Below, piece after piece: positions 27,112 to 35,973 of a stretch of 64,000 bases of DNA. Source of the DNA: Bacillota bacterium (GTDB lineage Bacteria > Bacillota_A > Clostridia > Christensenellales > Aristaeellaceae); assembly GCA_023421735.1 (NCBI GenBank), contig JAEZSP010000031.1, positions 5,547-69,546 of the forward strand. The letters run 5' to 3'. The notes under the pieces are model-generated. The model had not been told where the DNA came from. It ran no database searches and worked only from the letters and a program-made list of their open reading frames with translations. Each line of letters begins with the position of its first letter. The stretch's first letter is position 1. The position numbers and the translations under genes are program-made.

Positions 27112-27564
27112 TCAGTCGATATTCCATACGTACATGTCGATCTGCTGGTCGTTTAATGTTCCAAGAATCTCCGCATCCGGCACATCATTGATTGTGACGT
27201 GCCTGGTCGTCAATTTTTCGATCGTCTTAATGGAAGCGATGTTATCGTGCTTTGCGCCGATGAACACGCGCGTAAACCCGTGCGCCCGGGCAACATGGCT
27301 TGCGAGCAAGCACGCCTTTGCCGCGTAGTGATGGCCGGAATGCGCGGGCGAAACGCCGTAACTGATATGACCGCGCAGGTATTGCCGACGCGACGAATCG
27401 ACGGCGAAGTAAAGAACGCCGACTTCCACATCGTCCCTTGTGCGAACGATCGAAAAGCCATATCGCGGCATAATGCCCTTTTCTTCGTCGGGCTCGTCGC
27501 GGCTTTTCAATACCAGACGAATCTCACCATCCTGTAAATCCCGGAATTCGAGAAATTGAAACAT
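27112..27564 (-). CDS. GNAT-family N-acetyltransferase
   Basis: 150 residues. VGVLYFAVDSSRRQYLRGHISYGVSPAHSGHHYAAKACLLA contains the acetyl-CoA pyrophosphate loop in a divergent form, followed by FTRVFIGAKHDNIASIKTIEKL, the usual GNAT motif B. It is RimJ-like; the acceptor is unknown. ATG 27564 follows AAAGGAG. It is monocistronic. Confidence 0.75.
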   Translation of the reverse strand: MFQFLEFRDLQDGEIRLVLKSRDEPDEEKGIMPRYGFSIVRTRDDVEVGVLYFAVDSSRRQYLRGHISYGVSPAHSGHHYAAKACLLASHVARAHGFTRVFIGAKHDNIASIKTIEKLTTRHVTINDVPDAEILGTLNDQQIDMYVWNID

Positions 27565-27595
27565 ACGCAGCTCCTTTTTCAGGAATCATGACAAA

Positions 27596-27631
27596 ATCGG
27601 ACACGCGGGGGTCATCCCCGGGCATCCGATA
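27596..27631 (-). terminator. Terminator of the sugar dehydratase gene
   Basis: On the minus strand a long imperfect stem (ATCGGA...TCCGAT with inner CCCGGGG/CCCCC) is followed by TTTTGTC, 36 bases after the stop at 27667. Confidence 0.6.
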
Positions 27632-27666
27632 AATCGTTGCGAATCTGATTACCGATTTTTACAAAC

Positions 27667-29538
27667 TTACCCCGCAAGCATATCGCGATTGGGCTTATAG
27701 GTGGTGACGACCTCGGTGAGCGCGCGGACTGCGGTTTCGTCGTTGTGTTCGGCGGCTGTACGCAGCATCTCAAGCTGGCGGTCGAGAATGGCGTCATTCA
27801 TGGAAATGGGCGGTGCGACAAAGATTTTGTTATGGCTGGTCGTGCGCATGCCGTCCCGTTCCGTATCCATGAGAAGCTCCTCATATAACTTCTCACCGGG
27901 ACGCAGGCCGGTGATCTCGATGGGCATGTCCGCGTTCGGCGTATAGCCATAGAAACGGATCAGTTTTTTTGCGAGATCCATGATGCGCACGGGTTCGCCC
28001 ATATCGAGCACGAAGATCGCGCCGTTTTCAGCGATGGCGCCGGCCTGTAGGACGAGCTGCGCGGCCTCCGGGATGGTCATGAAATAGCGGGTCATTTCGG
28101 GGTGAGTCACGGTAACGGGCCCGCCCTTTTTGATCTGCGCCTCAAATTTGGGGATGACGCTGCCGTGCGAACCAAGCACGTTTCCAAAGCGCACGGCCAT
28201 GCAGCGCATCTCGGTGCGGCGGGAAAATTGCTGCATCAGCATTTCCGTGATCCGCTTGGTCGCACCCATGACGTTTGTGGGATTGACGGCCTTGTCGGTC
28301 GAGAGCGACACATAGCGTTTCACGCCGTGCTCAGAAGCCGACTGGAGCAAATTGCGCGTGCCGAAGACGTTGTTTTTGATGGCTTCGGCGGGTGAGACCT
28401 CCATGAGCGGCACATGTTTGTGTGCGGCTGCATGGAATACAATCTCCGGCTTGTATGTTTCAAATACCTCGTCAAGCCGCCCCTTGTCGCGGATGGAGCC
28501 GATCAGAACCTCGATCTGGCAGCACTTTCCATAGAGCTGACAAAGCTCCGTTTCGAGCTCGTAGGCGCAGTTTTCGTAAACGTCGAAGATCAGGAGGAGC
28601 TTGGGGGAGAAGCGCATGATCTGTCGGCAAATCTCGCTGCCAATGGAACCGCCGCCGCCGGTGACGAGCACCACATGACCGGTGATGTAATTTCGGATGC
28701 CCTCTGTGTCGAGCTTCACCTCGCCGCGCGAGAGGAAGTCCGAGGTGTTCACCTCGCGGATCATCTGCTTTTTCGGGTCGTTCACGTCGCCGGGTGAGGA
28801 TACGATCTTGAGTACGCAGCGCGTCTGGCGGCAAACGTCGACGATTCGCTGCAATTCGTCGCCCGAAAGCCCGGGGATCGCGATGACGATCTCGCTGATG
28901 TCCTTTTTCCGCACGATCTCCGGAACGTCCGCGACCTTGCCCAGAACGGGCACGCCCTGCAATCGCAGACCGTGTTTTTCGGGGTCGTCGTCCACAAATG
29001 CCACGGGCGTTCCCGCGATGCCCTTGCCCTCACGGCAGAGCCGCGCGGCGTAAATGCCACTGTCGCCCGCACCGACGATCAGAATCCGCGTCCCGGTTTT
29101 TCCCTCGCGGCTGAGGAGCGCCTCGCGTGCCATCTTCCAAAAAAACCGCGATCCGCCCACCAGCGCAGCGACGCACATGCCGGAAAAGAGAAGAATCGCG
29201 CGGGAGAGAATCCAGTGAAACACGTAATTCAGGATCACCAATAAAATCGCGCCTGCGGCAGCGGCGGTGGTCAGCCTTGCCAATTCCCGCGTGCCCGCAT
29301 AGCGCCACATGCTCACATAGGTTCCGCTCAATGTCAAAAACGCCATGTAGATGGCCACGAATAACGGTTCGAGCGGTACGACCTTTGCGTTCATCTTTAT
29401 GTATTCGGCGCTATGACTTCCGTCATACCGAAGCGCGACCGAAAGACGGATCGCGACGTAAACAAGCACGATATCCAAGAGAAATAATATGCCCCGCCGA
29501 AGCCACCGATACAAAACCCTTCGTGTGGAAGCGTTCAA
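27667..29538 (-). CDS. Membrane-bound nucleotide-sugar 4,6-dehydratase (CapD/FlaA1/PglF type)
   Basis: 623 residues. Four N-terminal membrane helices and a CoA-binding-like Rossmann domain (ILIVGAGDSGIYAARLC) are followed by an extended SDR domain with VLVTGGGGSIGSEICRQI. The active-site region has an SLSTDKAVNPTNVMGATKR stretch in which the usual Tyr is replaced by Met, as is typical of PglF-type enzymes. It converts UDP-GlcNAc to a 4-keto-6-deoxy sugar, a precursor of bacillosamine- or fucosamine-like residues in surface glycans. The start is TTG 29538 behind GGGGGAGGT. It stands alone, with its own strong promoter. Confidence 0.9.
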   Translation of the reverse strand: MNASTRRVLYRWLRRGILFLLDIVLVYVAIRLSVALRYDGSHSAEYIKMNAKVVPLEPLFVAIYMAFLTLSGTYVSMWRYAGTRELARLTTAAAAGAILLVILNYVFHWILSRAILLFSGMCVAALVGGSRFFWKMAREALLSREGKTGTRILIVGAGDSGIYAARLCREGKGIAGTPVAFVDDDPEKHGLRLQGVPVLGKVADVPEIVRKKDISEIVIAIPGLSGDELQRIVDVCRQTRCVLKIVSSPGDVNDPKKQMIREVNTSDFLSRGEVKLDTEGIRNYITGHVVLVTGGGGSIGSEICRQIMRFSPKLLLIFDVYENCAYELETELCQLYGKCCQIEVLIGSIRDKGRLDEVFETYKPEIVFHAAAHKHVPLMEVSPAEAIKNNVFGTRNLLQSASEHGVKRYVSLSTDKAVNPTNVMGATKRITEMLMQQFSRRTEMRCMAVRFGNVLGSHGSVIPKFEAQIKKGGPVTVTHPEMTRYFMTIPEAAQLVLQAGAIAENGAIFVLDMGEPVRIMDLAKKLIRFYGYTPNADMPIEITGLRPGEKLYEELLMDTERDGMRTTSHNKIFVAPPISMNDAILDRQLEMLRTAAEHNDETAVRALTEVVTTYKPNRDMLAG

Positions 29539-29570
29539 TCTGGCACCTCCCCCGCTTATTGCTATCAGGT

Positions 29571-29600
29571 ATTATACCACTATGTCATAAAAAGTGTCAA
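29571..29600 (-). promoter_or_regulatory. Promoter of the sugar dehydratase gene
   Basis: On the minus strand perfect TTGACA and TATAAT boxes are separated by 18 bases. Confidence 0.8.
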
Positions 29601-29767
29601 TTAACCCATATTCATCATAGGTAGCGAAATACGGGTCGATTCAATGACTTTTATGTATTGCGCGGGTGTTTGGCAATCGCTTTTCGTCCCCAATGCAAAC
29701 TGGGCTTTTTTGTGAATTGGCGATTGCGCGGTGTGCGTTGGCATATGCTCCCATGGAGGTGGGCTTC

Positions 29768-30043
29768 ATGCAGGCAGACAAGGCGATTGCGAAAAAGGGG
29801 CACAGCCTCACACTGGATGACCGCGCACGCGCGGTGATGACGGGCGTAGAGGATGTCGAGTGCTTCAATGAGGAACTCGCGGTGGTCACAACCACGATGG
29901 GCGCGGTCACGGTGACCGGTGCGAATCTGCGCGTTTCCAAGCTCGACCTCTCAGAGGGTCGGATCTCCATCGAAGGGCGCATCGATTCGCTCGAATACGG
30001 CGCGGTCAAGCGCGCGGGCTTCTTCTCGCGCATGCTCAAGTAG
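29768..30043 (+). CDS. yabP: Sporulation protein YabP
   Basis: 91 residues. Carries the YabP-family pattern GHSLTLDDRARAVMTGVEDVECFNEELAVVTTTMGAVTVTGANLRVSKLDL. In Bacillus it is made in the mother cell and is needed for cortex formation. ATG 29768 follows GGAGGTG; the upstream open frame to 29666 has no ribosome site. It is followed without a gap by yabQ, the order known from Bacillus (yabP-yabQ-divIC). Confidence 0.9.
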   Translation: MQADKAIAKKGHSLTLDDRARAVMTGVEDVECFNEELAVVTTTMGAVTVTGANLRVSKLDLSEGRISIEGRIDSLEYGAVKRAGFFSRMLK

Positions 30044-30412
30044 ATGCTCTATTACACGCTGCCACAGGCAGGCGAATTTGCCGCGATGCTGCTTGCGGGC
30101 GTCGCGGTGGGCATGATCGCGCTTGCGTTTTCATGGCTCAGACGGTTGATGCGCGCGGGCTTTTTTATATCGCTCGCATGTGATTTGCTGATGGGGCTTT
30201 TATGGGCGATCGTCGTGTGCGTTTCGCTTGTCGTCGCATGCAGGGGACGTGCGCGCGCGTTTCATTTCATCGGGATGGCGCTGGGGTGTGCGCTGTTTCT
30301 TGCTGCGGTTTCCCCGCTCGCCCGCGCTGTTGGACGCGGTATGGGAAGGATTTTTCGCGCTGTTGGCAGACAGCTTATGAAGAATGGGTTCGTCCGCGCG
30401 CTTTTGCGCTAA
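30044..30412 (+). CDS. yabQ: Spore cortex biosynthesis protein YabQ
   Basis: 122 residues with three to four membrane helices. The N-terminal helix pattern and its position directly after the yabP stop codon identify it. It is a membrane protein needed for cortex synthesis during sporulation in Bacillus. Confidence 0.82.
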   Translation: MLYYTLPQAGEFAAMLLAGVAVGMIALAFSWLRRLMRAGFFISLACDLLMGLLWAIVVCVSLVVACRGRARAFHFIGMALGCALFLAAVSPLARAVGRGMGRIFRAVGRQLMKNGFVRALLR

Positions 30413-30502
30413 ATTTCATATTATTGTCAAAATCGACGGAAGGCGCAAGCTCCATTCGCGTCGAATCAATGATAATGAATAGAACGCGGCGGAGGGATCA
30501 CA

Positions 30503-30781
30503 ATGCACAGGTATCGGGTGACAAACAGGTTTTACGGGATGCTTGCGCTGTTGATGTGCGCCGTGTTTTTGGCGAGCTTTTTTGTTGCGCGTGGACGGCT
30601 CATGCGCGCGATGGATTCCCTGACGCAGCGCAAGGCCGTGCGTACGAACGTTGCGGAATCGGTCGCAGGGCTTGAAGATGAGCTGGCTTACGCGGAGACG
30701 GACGAATACGTGGAGCAAGTGGCACGCGACGAATTGGGGCTCATCTATCCGGGCGAATATCGCTATGTCGGCGGTCAGTGA
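30503..30781 (+). CDS. divIC: Septum formation initiator DivIC/FtsB-like
   Basis: 92 residues: short cytoplasmic tail, one membrane helix, then a coiled coil and the family C-terminus DEYVEQVARDELGLIYPGEYRY. It pairs with FtsL at the division septum. ATG 30503 follows GGAGGG. The yabP-yabQ-divIC order supports the call. Confidence 0.87.
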   Translation: MHRYRVTNRFYGMLALLMCAVFLASFFVARGRLMRAMDSLTQRKAVRTNVAESVAGLEDELAYAETDEYVEQVARDELGLIYPGEYRYVGGQ

Positions 30782-30803
30782 GCGAAAAAAATCGCAAGAA
30801 GCA

Positions 30804-30832
30804 TTGACATAGCGTAGCGCATGTGGTACAAT
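30804..30832 (+). promoter_or_regulatory. tRNA operon promoter
   Basis: TTGACA and TACAAT 17 bases apart, 27 bases before the first tRNA gene. Confidence 0.85.
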
Positions 30833-30859
30833 ACCTTTTGTCGCCGGAAGGCGTCGCGT

Positions 30860-30936
<77 letters not shown>

Positions 30937-30973
30937 TATGCCAATTCTGATTCGTCGGGGTTGGCATTAATAA

Positions 30974-31050
30974 GGCGGCGTAGCTCAGCTGGCTAGAGCA
31001 TTCGGTTCATACCCGGAGTGTCACTGGTTCGAATCCAGTCGCCGCTACCA
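30974..31050 (+). tRNA. Elongator tRNA-Met (CAT)
   Basis: 77-base cloverleaf with encoded CCA; acceptor GGCGGCG with a terminal G-U pair, anticodon loop TTCATAC. It resembles elongator tRNA-Met of Firmicutes. A tRNA-Ile2 whose CAT is converted to lysidine is less likely. It is co-transcribed with the initiator tRNA. Confidence 0.93.
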
Positions 31051-31053
31051 GCT

Positions 31054-31092
31054 AAAACCCTTGAAATCTTTGAGGTTTCGAGGGTTTTTTTT
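31054..31092 (+). terminator. Terminator of the tRNA operon
   Basis: AACCCTTGAAA / TTTCGAGGGTT stem followed by a TTTTTTTT tract directly after the CCA end. Confidence 0.92.
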
Positions 31093-31231
31093 ATCTCATC
31101 TTCTTGCGGATTACCCCCTTGTGCAACTTTTTTCTTTGGGGTATCATCAAAAACTTCTCGATGCTCCGGCGTGCTTTTTTCAGGTGCTCATGATTCAGGT
31201 GCGTGTAGATGTTTGCTGTAGTCCGGTAATC
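31091..31231 (-). pseudogene. Remnant of a tyrosine-recombinase (integrase) C-terminus
   Basis: About 45 minus-strand residues read ILDYRTTANIYTHLNHEHLKKARRSIEKFL plus a basic tail. This matches the last helices of phage and ICE integrases, where the Tyr before THL is the DNA-cleaving nucleophile. The catalytic Arg/His boxes upstream are gone and the preceding sequence is unrelated. Placed right behind a tRNA gene, it is probably a scar of an element that integrated at tRNA-Met. Confidence 0.65.
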
Positions 31232-31259
31232 CAGGATGGCCGAATTGGTGGGTCCGTCC

Positions 31260-31740
31260 CAGATTCTGTGTGAAGACGAAAGCTGCGGATAGGAACCAAA
31301 TTGAGAGAGGGCGGCACAAGTTCCTGCTTGCCCGCCCTTAATTGCATTGCCGTACAGACCGAGCGGTCTGTCGAGATTTGGATGTGTCATCGTTTACCCA
31401 TTTGGGGTCAAATGGTTTGCGCGTTTTCTTTTTATCGCGCGGGAGAGCGGACTCAGCGCGGCGGACGCGGCTTGGAACGTGGTGCATGTGGGCATGAAGC
31501 AGGTGACGCTGACCGCTGCGGAACGGATGTTGCGGCTGTATCTTCTACAGAACCTTTATACTCTGGCGAGGCAGCGCTGACGGACAGGCCCTGTTCATGA
31601 AGGCGGATTCAGTGCGGGAGCAAGGTATGGCGCCCTTTGGGTGGTAAAGCTGGGGATCTGGCTGCAGCCAACCTTGACTTCCCACCGTCTGACCGCCTTT
31701 TACTTACACTTTTCGCCGCCTTTTTTTGACATTTTCAAAA
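31260..31740. other. Gap without a supportable gene
   Basis: A plus-strand frame at 31347-31580 (77 codons, ending LRLYLLQNLYTLARQR) has no ribosome site and no family I recognise. It may be debris of the same mobile element as the integrase remnant. Nothing else is seen. Confidence 0.4.
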
Positions 31741-31745
31741 CGCCA

Positions 31746-31773
31746 TTGACATTTTACAGTCAGGCAATATAAT
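31746..31773 (+). promoter_or_regulatory. Promoter of the glycan-export operon
   Basis: TTGACA and TATAAT 16 bases apart, about 240 bases before the first gene. The long untranslated leader contains the hairpin at 31851-31910. Confidence 0.7.
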
Positions 31774-31850
31774 GATAAGTATGTTTGGTGATCCATGGGT
31801 TCACGTGAAAGACAGACAAACGAATGCATATAGGGCGGCTTCCAATCGCT

Positions 31851-31910
31851 CGGAGGCTCAGAAATCCTTCATCTGGGTTACGTCGGCTCCGCGGAGCAGA
31901 TGAGCCTCCG
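31851..31910 (+). promoter_or_regulatory. Large hairpin in the leader of the export operon
   Basis: CGGAGGCT pairs with AGCCTCCG and, further in, CATCTG with CAGATG. The structure is followed by GATTTTA. It could be an attenuator or an RNA-binding-protein site; no known riboswitch motif is recognised. Confidence 0.45.
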
Positions 31911-32016
31911 GATTTTACAGCCGATTGATCGCAGCATATATGTTTGTCCACCAAACGATTAACGACTCCGATTCAAAAAAGATGGATTCGCGGGTGTTAA
32001 TCGAAGCAAGGAGATT

Positions 32017-32784
32017 ATGCATAAGCGTATTTTTAAGCACTGGTTTCTGTTAAAAGAACTGACGAAGCGCGACTTTAAGAAAAAGTACAAACGCACTGCG
32101 CTGGGGATTCTCTGGAGCATGTTGCTCCCGCTGCTCCAACTATTGATCATGTCCTGGGTATTTAAGGGGTTTTTTGGCAGGGATATGCCGCATTACACCA
32201 TCTATCTTTTTTCGGGCACCCTGGTGTTTGCGTATTTCCGGGAGGCGACGGACAACGGCATGTCGGCGTTGGAGTCCAACGCCGCAATTTTTTCCAAGGT
32301 GAACGTGCCTAAGTACATGTTCCTCTTATCCAAGAATGTGTCTGCGTTCATCAACTTTGCTCTGACGCTGGTGATCTATTTCATCTTCGTGAGGGCGGAT
32401 GGGTTGACGTTTTCTTGGCGATTTCTCCTGCTGCTCTACCCGATTTTCTGTCTGGTGGGATTCAATCTGGGATTGGGCATGATTCTTTCGGCGCTGCATG
32501 TTTTTTTTAAGGATATCAAGTATCTCTGGAGCGTGGCAATGGTGCTCATCAACTATATGTCGGCCGTTTTCTACACACTGACCCCGTTCACTGAGGCCCA
32601 GCGACAGTTATTCCTGATCAATCCCGTGTATGATTACATCAGCTATTTCCGCATGATCGTCATTGACGGACAAAGCCCCAACCTGCTTTCGCACGTTCTG
32701 TGCCTGGGCTACGCGCTTCTGGCGCTGGGGTTTGGTTTCTTTATATACCATAAATACAATTATAAATTTTTATACTATATATAG
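32017..32784 (+). CDS. ABC-2 type permease, glycan export (TagG/Wzm-like)
   Basis: 255-residue membrane protein with the family N-terminus FKHWFLLKELTKRDFKKKYKRTALGILW and about six helices. With the next gene it forms an exporter for a lipid-linked polysaccharide or teichoic-acid-like polymer. ATG 32017 follows AAGGAGA. It heads the locus containing GT2, GlfT2-like and glf genes, so its substrate is probably the galactofuranose glycan built there. Confidence 0.9.
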   Translation: MHKRIFKHWFLLKELTKRDFKKKYKRTALGILWSMLLPLLQLLIMSWVFKGFFGRDMPHYTIYLFSGTLVFAYFREATDNGMSALESNAAIFSKVNVPKYMFLLSKNVSAFINFALTLVIYFIFVRADGLTFSWRFLLLLYPIFCLVGFNLGLGMILSALHVFFKDIKYLWSVAMVLINYMSAVFYTLTPFTEAQRQLFLINPVYDYISYFRMIVIDGQSPNLLSHVLCLGYALLALGFGFFIYHKYNYKFLYYI

Positions 32785-32792
32785 GCGGGCAT

Positions 32793-33584
32793 ATGCAAAT
32801 TGATGTAAAGGGAATCGCGGTCGAATACCTCATAGGAGATATCAAGGATATCGGCTTTAAGGACTATGTCATCCGTAAGCTTCAGGGGAAGACGGATCGT
32901 CGCGTCTTTCGCGCGCTCGATGACGTGAGCTTTTCGCTCTTAAAGGGCGATTTTTGCGGCGTAATCGGGACAAACGGGGCCGGCAAGACGACCCTCATGA
33001 AGGTGCTTTCCGGCATCATGCGCCCTTCCGAAGGCTGCGTGCGCGTGGAGGGCAACGTCGCCGCGCTTCTGGAACTGGCCTCCGGCTTCGATAGCGACAT
33101 GACCGTGCGAGAGAACTCGTTTCTGCGCGGCGCGATGCTCGGCTATACGGAAAAGTATATGAACGCGCTCTACGGGGACATCATCGCTTTCGCGGAGCTG
33201 GAAGAATTTCAGGACATGCCTTTTTCAAAGCTCTCCTCGGGCATGAAGTCCCGGCTCGCCTTTTCCATCGCATGCCTGGTCAACCCTGACATACTGATTC
33301 TAGACGAGGTGTTGGCAGTGGGCGACGCGGGTTTTCGCAAAAAGAGCGAGAACAAGATGATGGAGATTATTGAGAATGGCGCGATCACACTTCTGGTCTC
33401 CCATTCGGTGGATCAGGTGAAGAAACTCTGCAATAAGGTGCTCTGGATTGAAAAGGGACAGCAGATCATGTTCGGAGGAGTCGACGACGTCTGCCCCCGT
33501 TATGTGGAATACATCGAATCGGGCCGCAAGTGCCTCCCCAATGGCATCGTGCTGAAGCGCGACGCAAAAAAACCCCTGTCATGA
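32793..33584 (+). CDS. ABC exporter ATPase (TagH-like, no C-terminal domain)
   Basis: 263 residues with Walker A GTNGAGKTT, signature LSSGMKSRLAFS and Walker B ILILDEVLAVGD. It ends shortly after the ATPase fold, lacking the Wzt glycan-binding domain seen in the exporter at 2042, so this one probably does not read a chain terminus. The gene begins 8 bases after the permease stop. Confidence 0.9.
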   Translation: MQIDVKGIAVEYLIGDIKDIGFKDYVIRKLQGKTDRRVFRALDDVSFSLLKGDFCGVIGTNGAGKTTLMKVLSGIMRPSEGCVRVEGNVAALLELASGFDSDMTVRENSFLRGAMLGYTEKYMNALYGDIIAFAELEEFQDMPFSKLSSGMKSRLAFSIACLVNPDILILDEVLAVGDAGFRKKSENKMMEIIENGAITLLVSHSVDQVKKLCNKVLWIEKGQQIMFGGVDDVCPRYVEYIESGRKCLPNGIVLKRDAKKPLS

Positions 33585-33683
33585 GTTGAATGAAGCGCGC
33601 GTTTGAGCCATGGTCGGCGTGCGATTTTGATTACAGTGGCGCGCGGGATCGGGCGAACCCCCCCGCGGCGCGAGGAATGAGAG

Positions 33684-34682
33684 ATGTTACTTCTTACCAT
33701 CGCAGTACCCGCGTATAACGCGGAGGATTGCCTTTCCCGCTGCCTCGATTCCCTGACGGACGTGCGCTTTGCCGACCGGATCGAGGTAATCGTTGTCAAC
33801 GACGGTTCCACCGACGGGACCGGCCGGATCGTCGGGCGCTATGCGGCACGCCTGCCCGAGCGCTTTTCCGTGCGCAGCCAGCCAAACGGCGGTCACGGTG
33901 CGGCAGTGAACGCGGGTCTTGCCGCCGCGCGGGGCAAATATTTCCGGATTCTGGACGCGGACGATTGGATGGACGCGGACGGGCTCGCGGCGCTTCTGGA
34001 CGCGATGGAGGTGCTGGATCCCGATGTGTTCGTGGACGAGCGCATGGAGCGCTTCGCCGACCATGCCATCCGGATCGAACTGCCTTCCGATGTGCCCGCA
34101 GGCGAGCTGGTCGACTTTTCCACCCTGGGCGCGCCGCACTTTGCGCGGAATATCGACATGCATACCCTTACGGCGCGCACGTCCCTCCTGCGGGAACGGG
34201 GGATTGAACTCCTTGCGCACACCTATTATGTGGACATGCAATACGTCATCGGCGTGTCCTGCTTCGCCCGCACGGCGTGCCTGATCCGACGCACGGCGTA
34301 CAACTACCAGCTGGGCGCGGACGGTCAGAGCGTGAACCCTCTGAACTTCGCGCGCAATTACGAGCAGCACAATCGCGTGCTCTTGGCATGCGTCGATTTT
34401 TTCCAAAAAAACGAGTCCACTATGCCCGCGGAACGTGTCGCCTGCGTTCGCCGCATGCTGGCGCTTCTCGCCAATACCCAGTATAACATCGCATACATCT
34501 ATAACCCGAACCGGAACGAGGGGAAGCGGCAGGCGCAGAGCCTCAGCCGTTACTTGAATCACCATATCCCGTGGCTCTCCCGCGCTACGAGGCGCAGGCG
34601 TGTGACGGGACAGGTGCTTCACGCGCTCGGGGTGGACTACGGCCGCCTCCAATGGCTTAAGGCCGCCGCGTGGCGCAGGTAA
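33684..34682 (+). CDS. Glycosyltransferase family 2
   Basis: 332 residues with a GT-A fold: TIAVPAYNAEDCLSRCLDSL, VVNDGSTDGT and the DXD-containing RILDADDW. The donor and acceptor are unknown; context places it in assembly of the exported glycan. ATG 33684 lies after GAGGAATGAGAG, a modest site. About 100 bases separate it from the ABC ATPase gene. Confidence 0.87.
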   Translation: MLLLTIAVPAYNAEDCLSRCLDSLTDVRFADRIEVIVVNDGSTDGTGRIVGRYAARLPERFSVRSQPNGGHGAAVNAGLAAARGKYFRILDADDWMDADGLAALLDAMEVLDPDVFVDERMERFADHAIRIELPSDVPAGELVDFSTLGAPHFARNIDMHTLTARTSLLRERGIELLAHTYYVDMQYVIGVSCFARTACLIRRTAYNYQLGADGQSVNPLNFARNYEQHNRVLLACVDFFQKNESTMPAERVACVRRMLALLANTQYNIAYIYNPNRNEGKRQAQSLSRYLNHHIPWLSRATRRRRVTGQVLHALGVDYGRLQWLKAAAWRR

Positions 34683-34879
34683 TCCCGAAATCACATCAGC
34701 AGAATGATCCGGATGTGAAAATGAAGAGATTCGCCGCACGCGCCATGCTGGAATGTGCGGCCGCAGGGCGGCGCAGCTGCCCCGCTTTTTCGCGCCCTCG
34801 ACGATTCTACGATTCCTTTTTTACCCTTGGGTTCGGACGGGTTTCACGATTTTTTCAGATCAATCATATGTTATATCTC

Positions 34880-35228
34880 TTGACAAACAGGTACGGATCC
34901 GTGACGAAGGCGATGGTGACCGCGTTTCAGGCGCAGAACGGGCTGGAGGGCGTGACGGGAACCGTCGGGCCCTGGACGAGAGGCAATTTGAACGCGTCCA
35001 CCGTCAGGAGGTTCTCGACGATGCGATACGGAACAGACAGCATGGCGGTGAAGGTTCTGCAGAACGACCTGAAGCGGTACGGGTACTTGAGCGTATCCCC
35101 TGACTGGCACGGTGCACCTCTCGCACACGGAAGCGGCTGCCAGGGCGTTCCAGGTGGAGAACGGATTGTCGGTCACGGGCGTTGCCGATCTCAAGACGGT
35201 GATCAGGTTGTACGGTAAAACCCAATAA
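34880..35228 (+). pseudogene. Frameshifted peptidoglycan-binding (PG_binding_1) domain remnant
   Basis: Two repeats of the peptidoglycan-binding domain are legible: YGSVTKAMVTAFQAQNG..., then RYGTDSMAVKVLQNDLKRYGYL. Near 35095-35101 the reading frame must shift to continue as LTGTVHLSHTEAAARAF and VTGVADLKTVIRLYGK to a TAA at 35228. No start or signal peptide remains. It is a decayed cell-wall protein gene inside the glycan locus. Confidence 0.75.
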
Positions 35229-35241
35229 ACGCCGCGGGAGG

Positions 35242-35286
35242 ACTTCGCGCGTGTGTGAGTTTGCGTGGCACGCGCGAAGTTTTTCT
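35242..35286 (+). terminator. Terminator after the pseudogene
   Basis: A perfect 12-base stem ACTTCGCGCGTG / CACGCGCGAAGT followed by TTTTCT. Its preservation shows it still ends the ABC-GT2 transcript. Confidence 0.92.
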
Positions 35287-35553
35287 CACGGCTGACCAAC
35301 GCAATCCCTCGCTCTATCCATCGGGAAATGCGCGGGGGGAGACAAAATGAGACATTTGCGTGTTTCATATTGTAAGTGACGAGGGAAGCGTGGTTTTTTG
35401 CGAGAGTGCGCCGATCATTAACCGCAGTGATTCGCTTTCGATGAATCCTACGCCTATCGCATTTTGTCATGTACGGAAGATTGTCGCCCAGCCAATCGGG
35501 CACTTTGCGTCCACGCGCATCCCACGGCCAACGCATGAATGAAGAAAGTATGA

Positions 35554-35728
35554 ACCTCGGGAGGTTTGGAAAGCCGCAGCCCTCCATGTATAATCATTTT
35601 TACCGGCTTTGCCGGTGAAAATGGATTCGTCGCCGGGCGAGCATGCCCGCCCGGCGACGAATTAGTTCATGTACCCGGATTTCGCTCAAAATTTTTGTGA
35701 GAAAATTTAGAAATCCGGTTCCTCGTTC
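35554..35728 (+). repeat. Intergenic repeat family A, copy 1
   Basis: About 175 bases matching 44957-45130 in the opposite orientation. Landmarks in order: GGGAG-TTTGG, GCCGCAGCCCTCC, AATCATTT, CCGGCTTTGCCGG, AAATGGATTCGTC, a GC hairpin, CCGGATTTCGC and TTCCTCGTTC. Several internal palindromes suggest folding. Confidence 0.8.
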
Positions 35729-35787
35729 CTTTGGGTTGTGTATGAACGTAGTTCATACGCAAGCCCTGACGCGCATCCACAGTACGG

Positions 35788-35816
35788 TTGACTTTTGGGG
35801 AGTGCCGGTCTATACT
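35788..35816 (+). promoter_or_regulatory. Promoter upstream of the GlfT2-like gene
   Basis: TTGACT and TATACT separated by 17 bases, leaving a ~340-base leader. Confidence 0.6.
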
Positions 35817-35973
35817 ATTATGCAATGGGCAAATGCGGATTTGCTGCCGCATGAACATAACAGAGCGCCGGATTCGGTTCCTATTGTAACTGCGTTCTGC
35901 AAAAAGGCGGGTCAGCATGATCGATTTACATGTAAGAATTTCCGCATTTCTACCGATTCTGGCACAATGGCAT

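Noticed and set aside
31347..31580. A 77-codon frame as a gene
   Set aside because: No ribosome site and no family recognised; listed only within the gap description as possible mobile-element debris.
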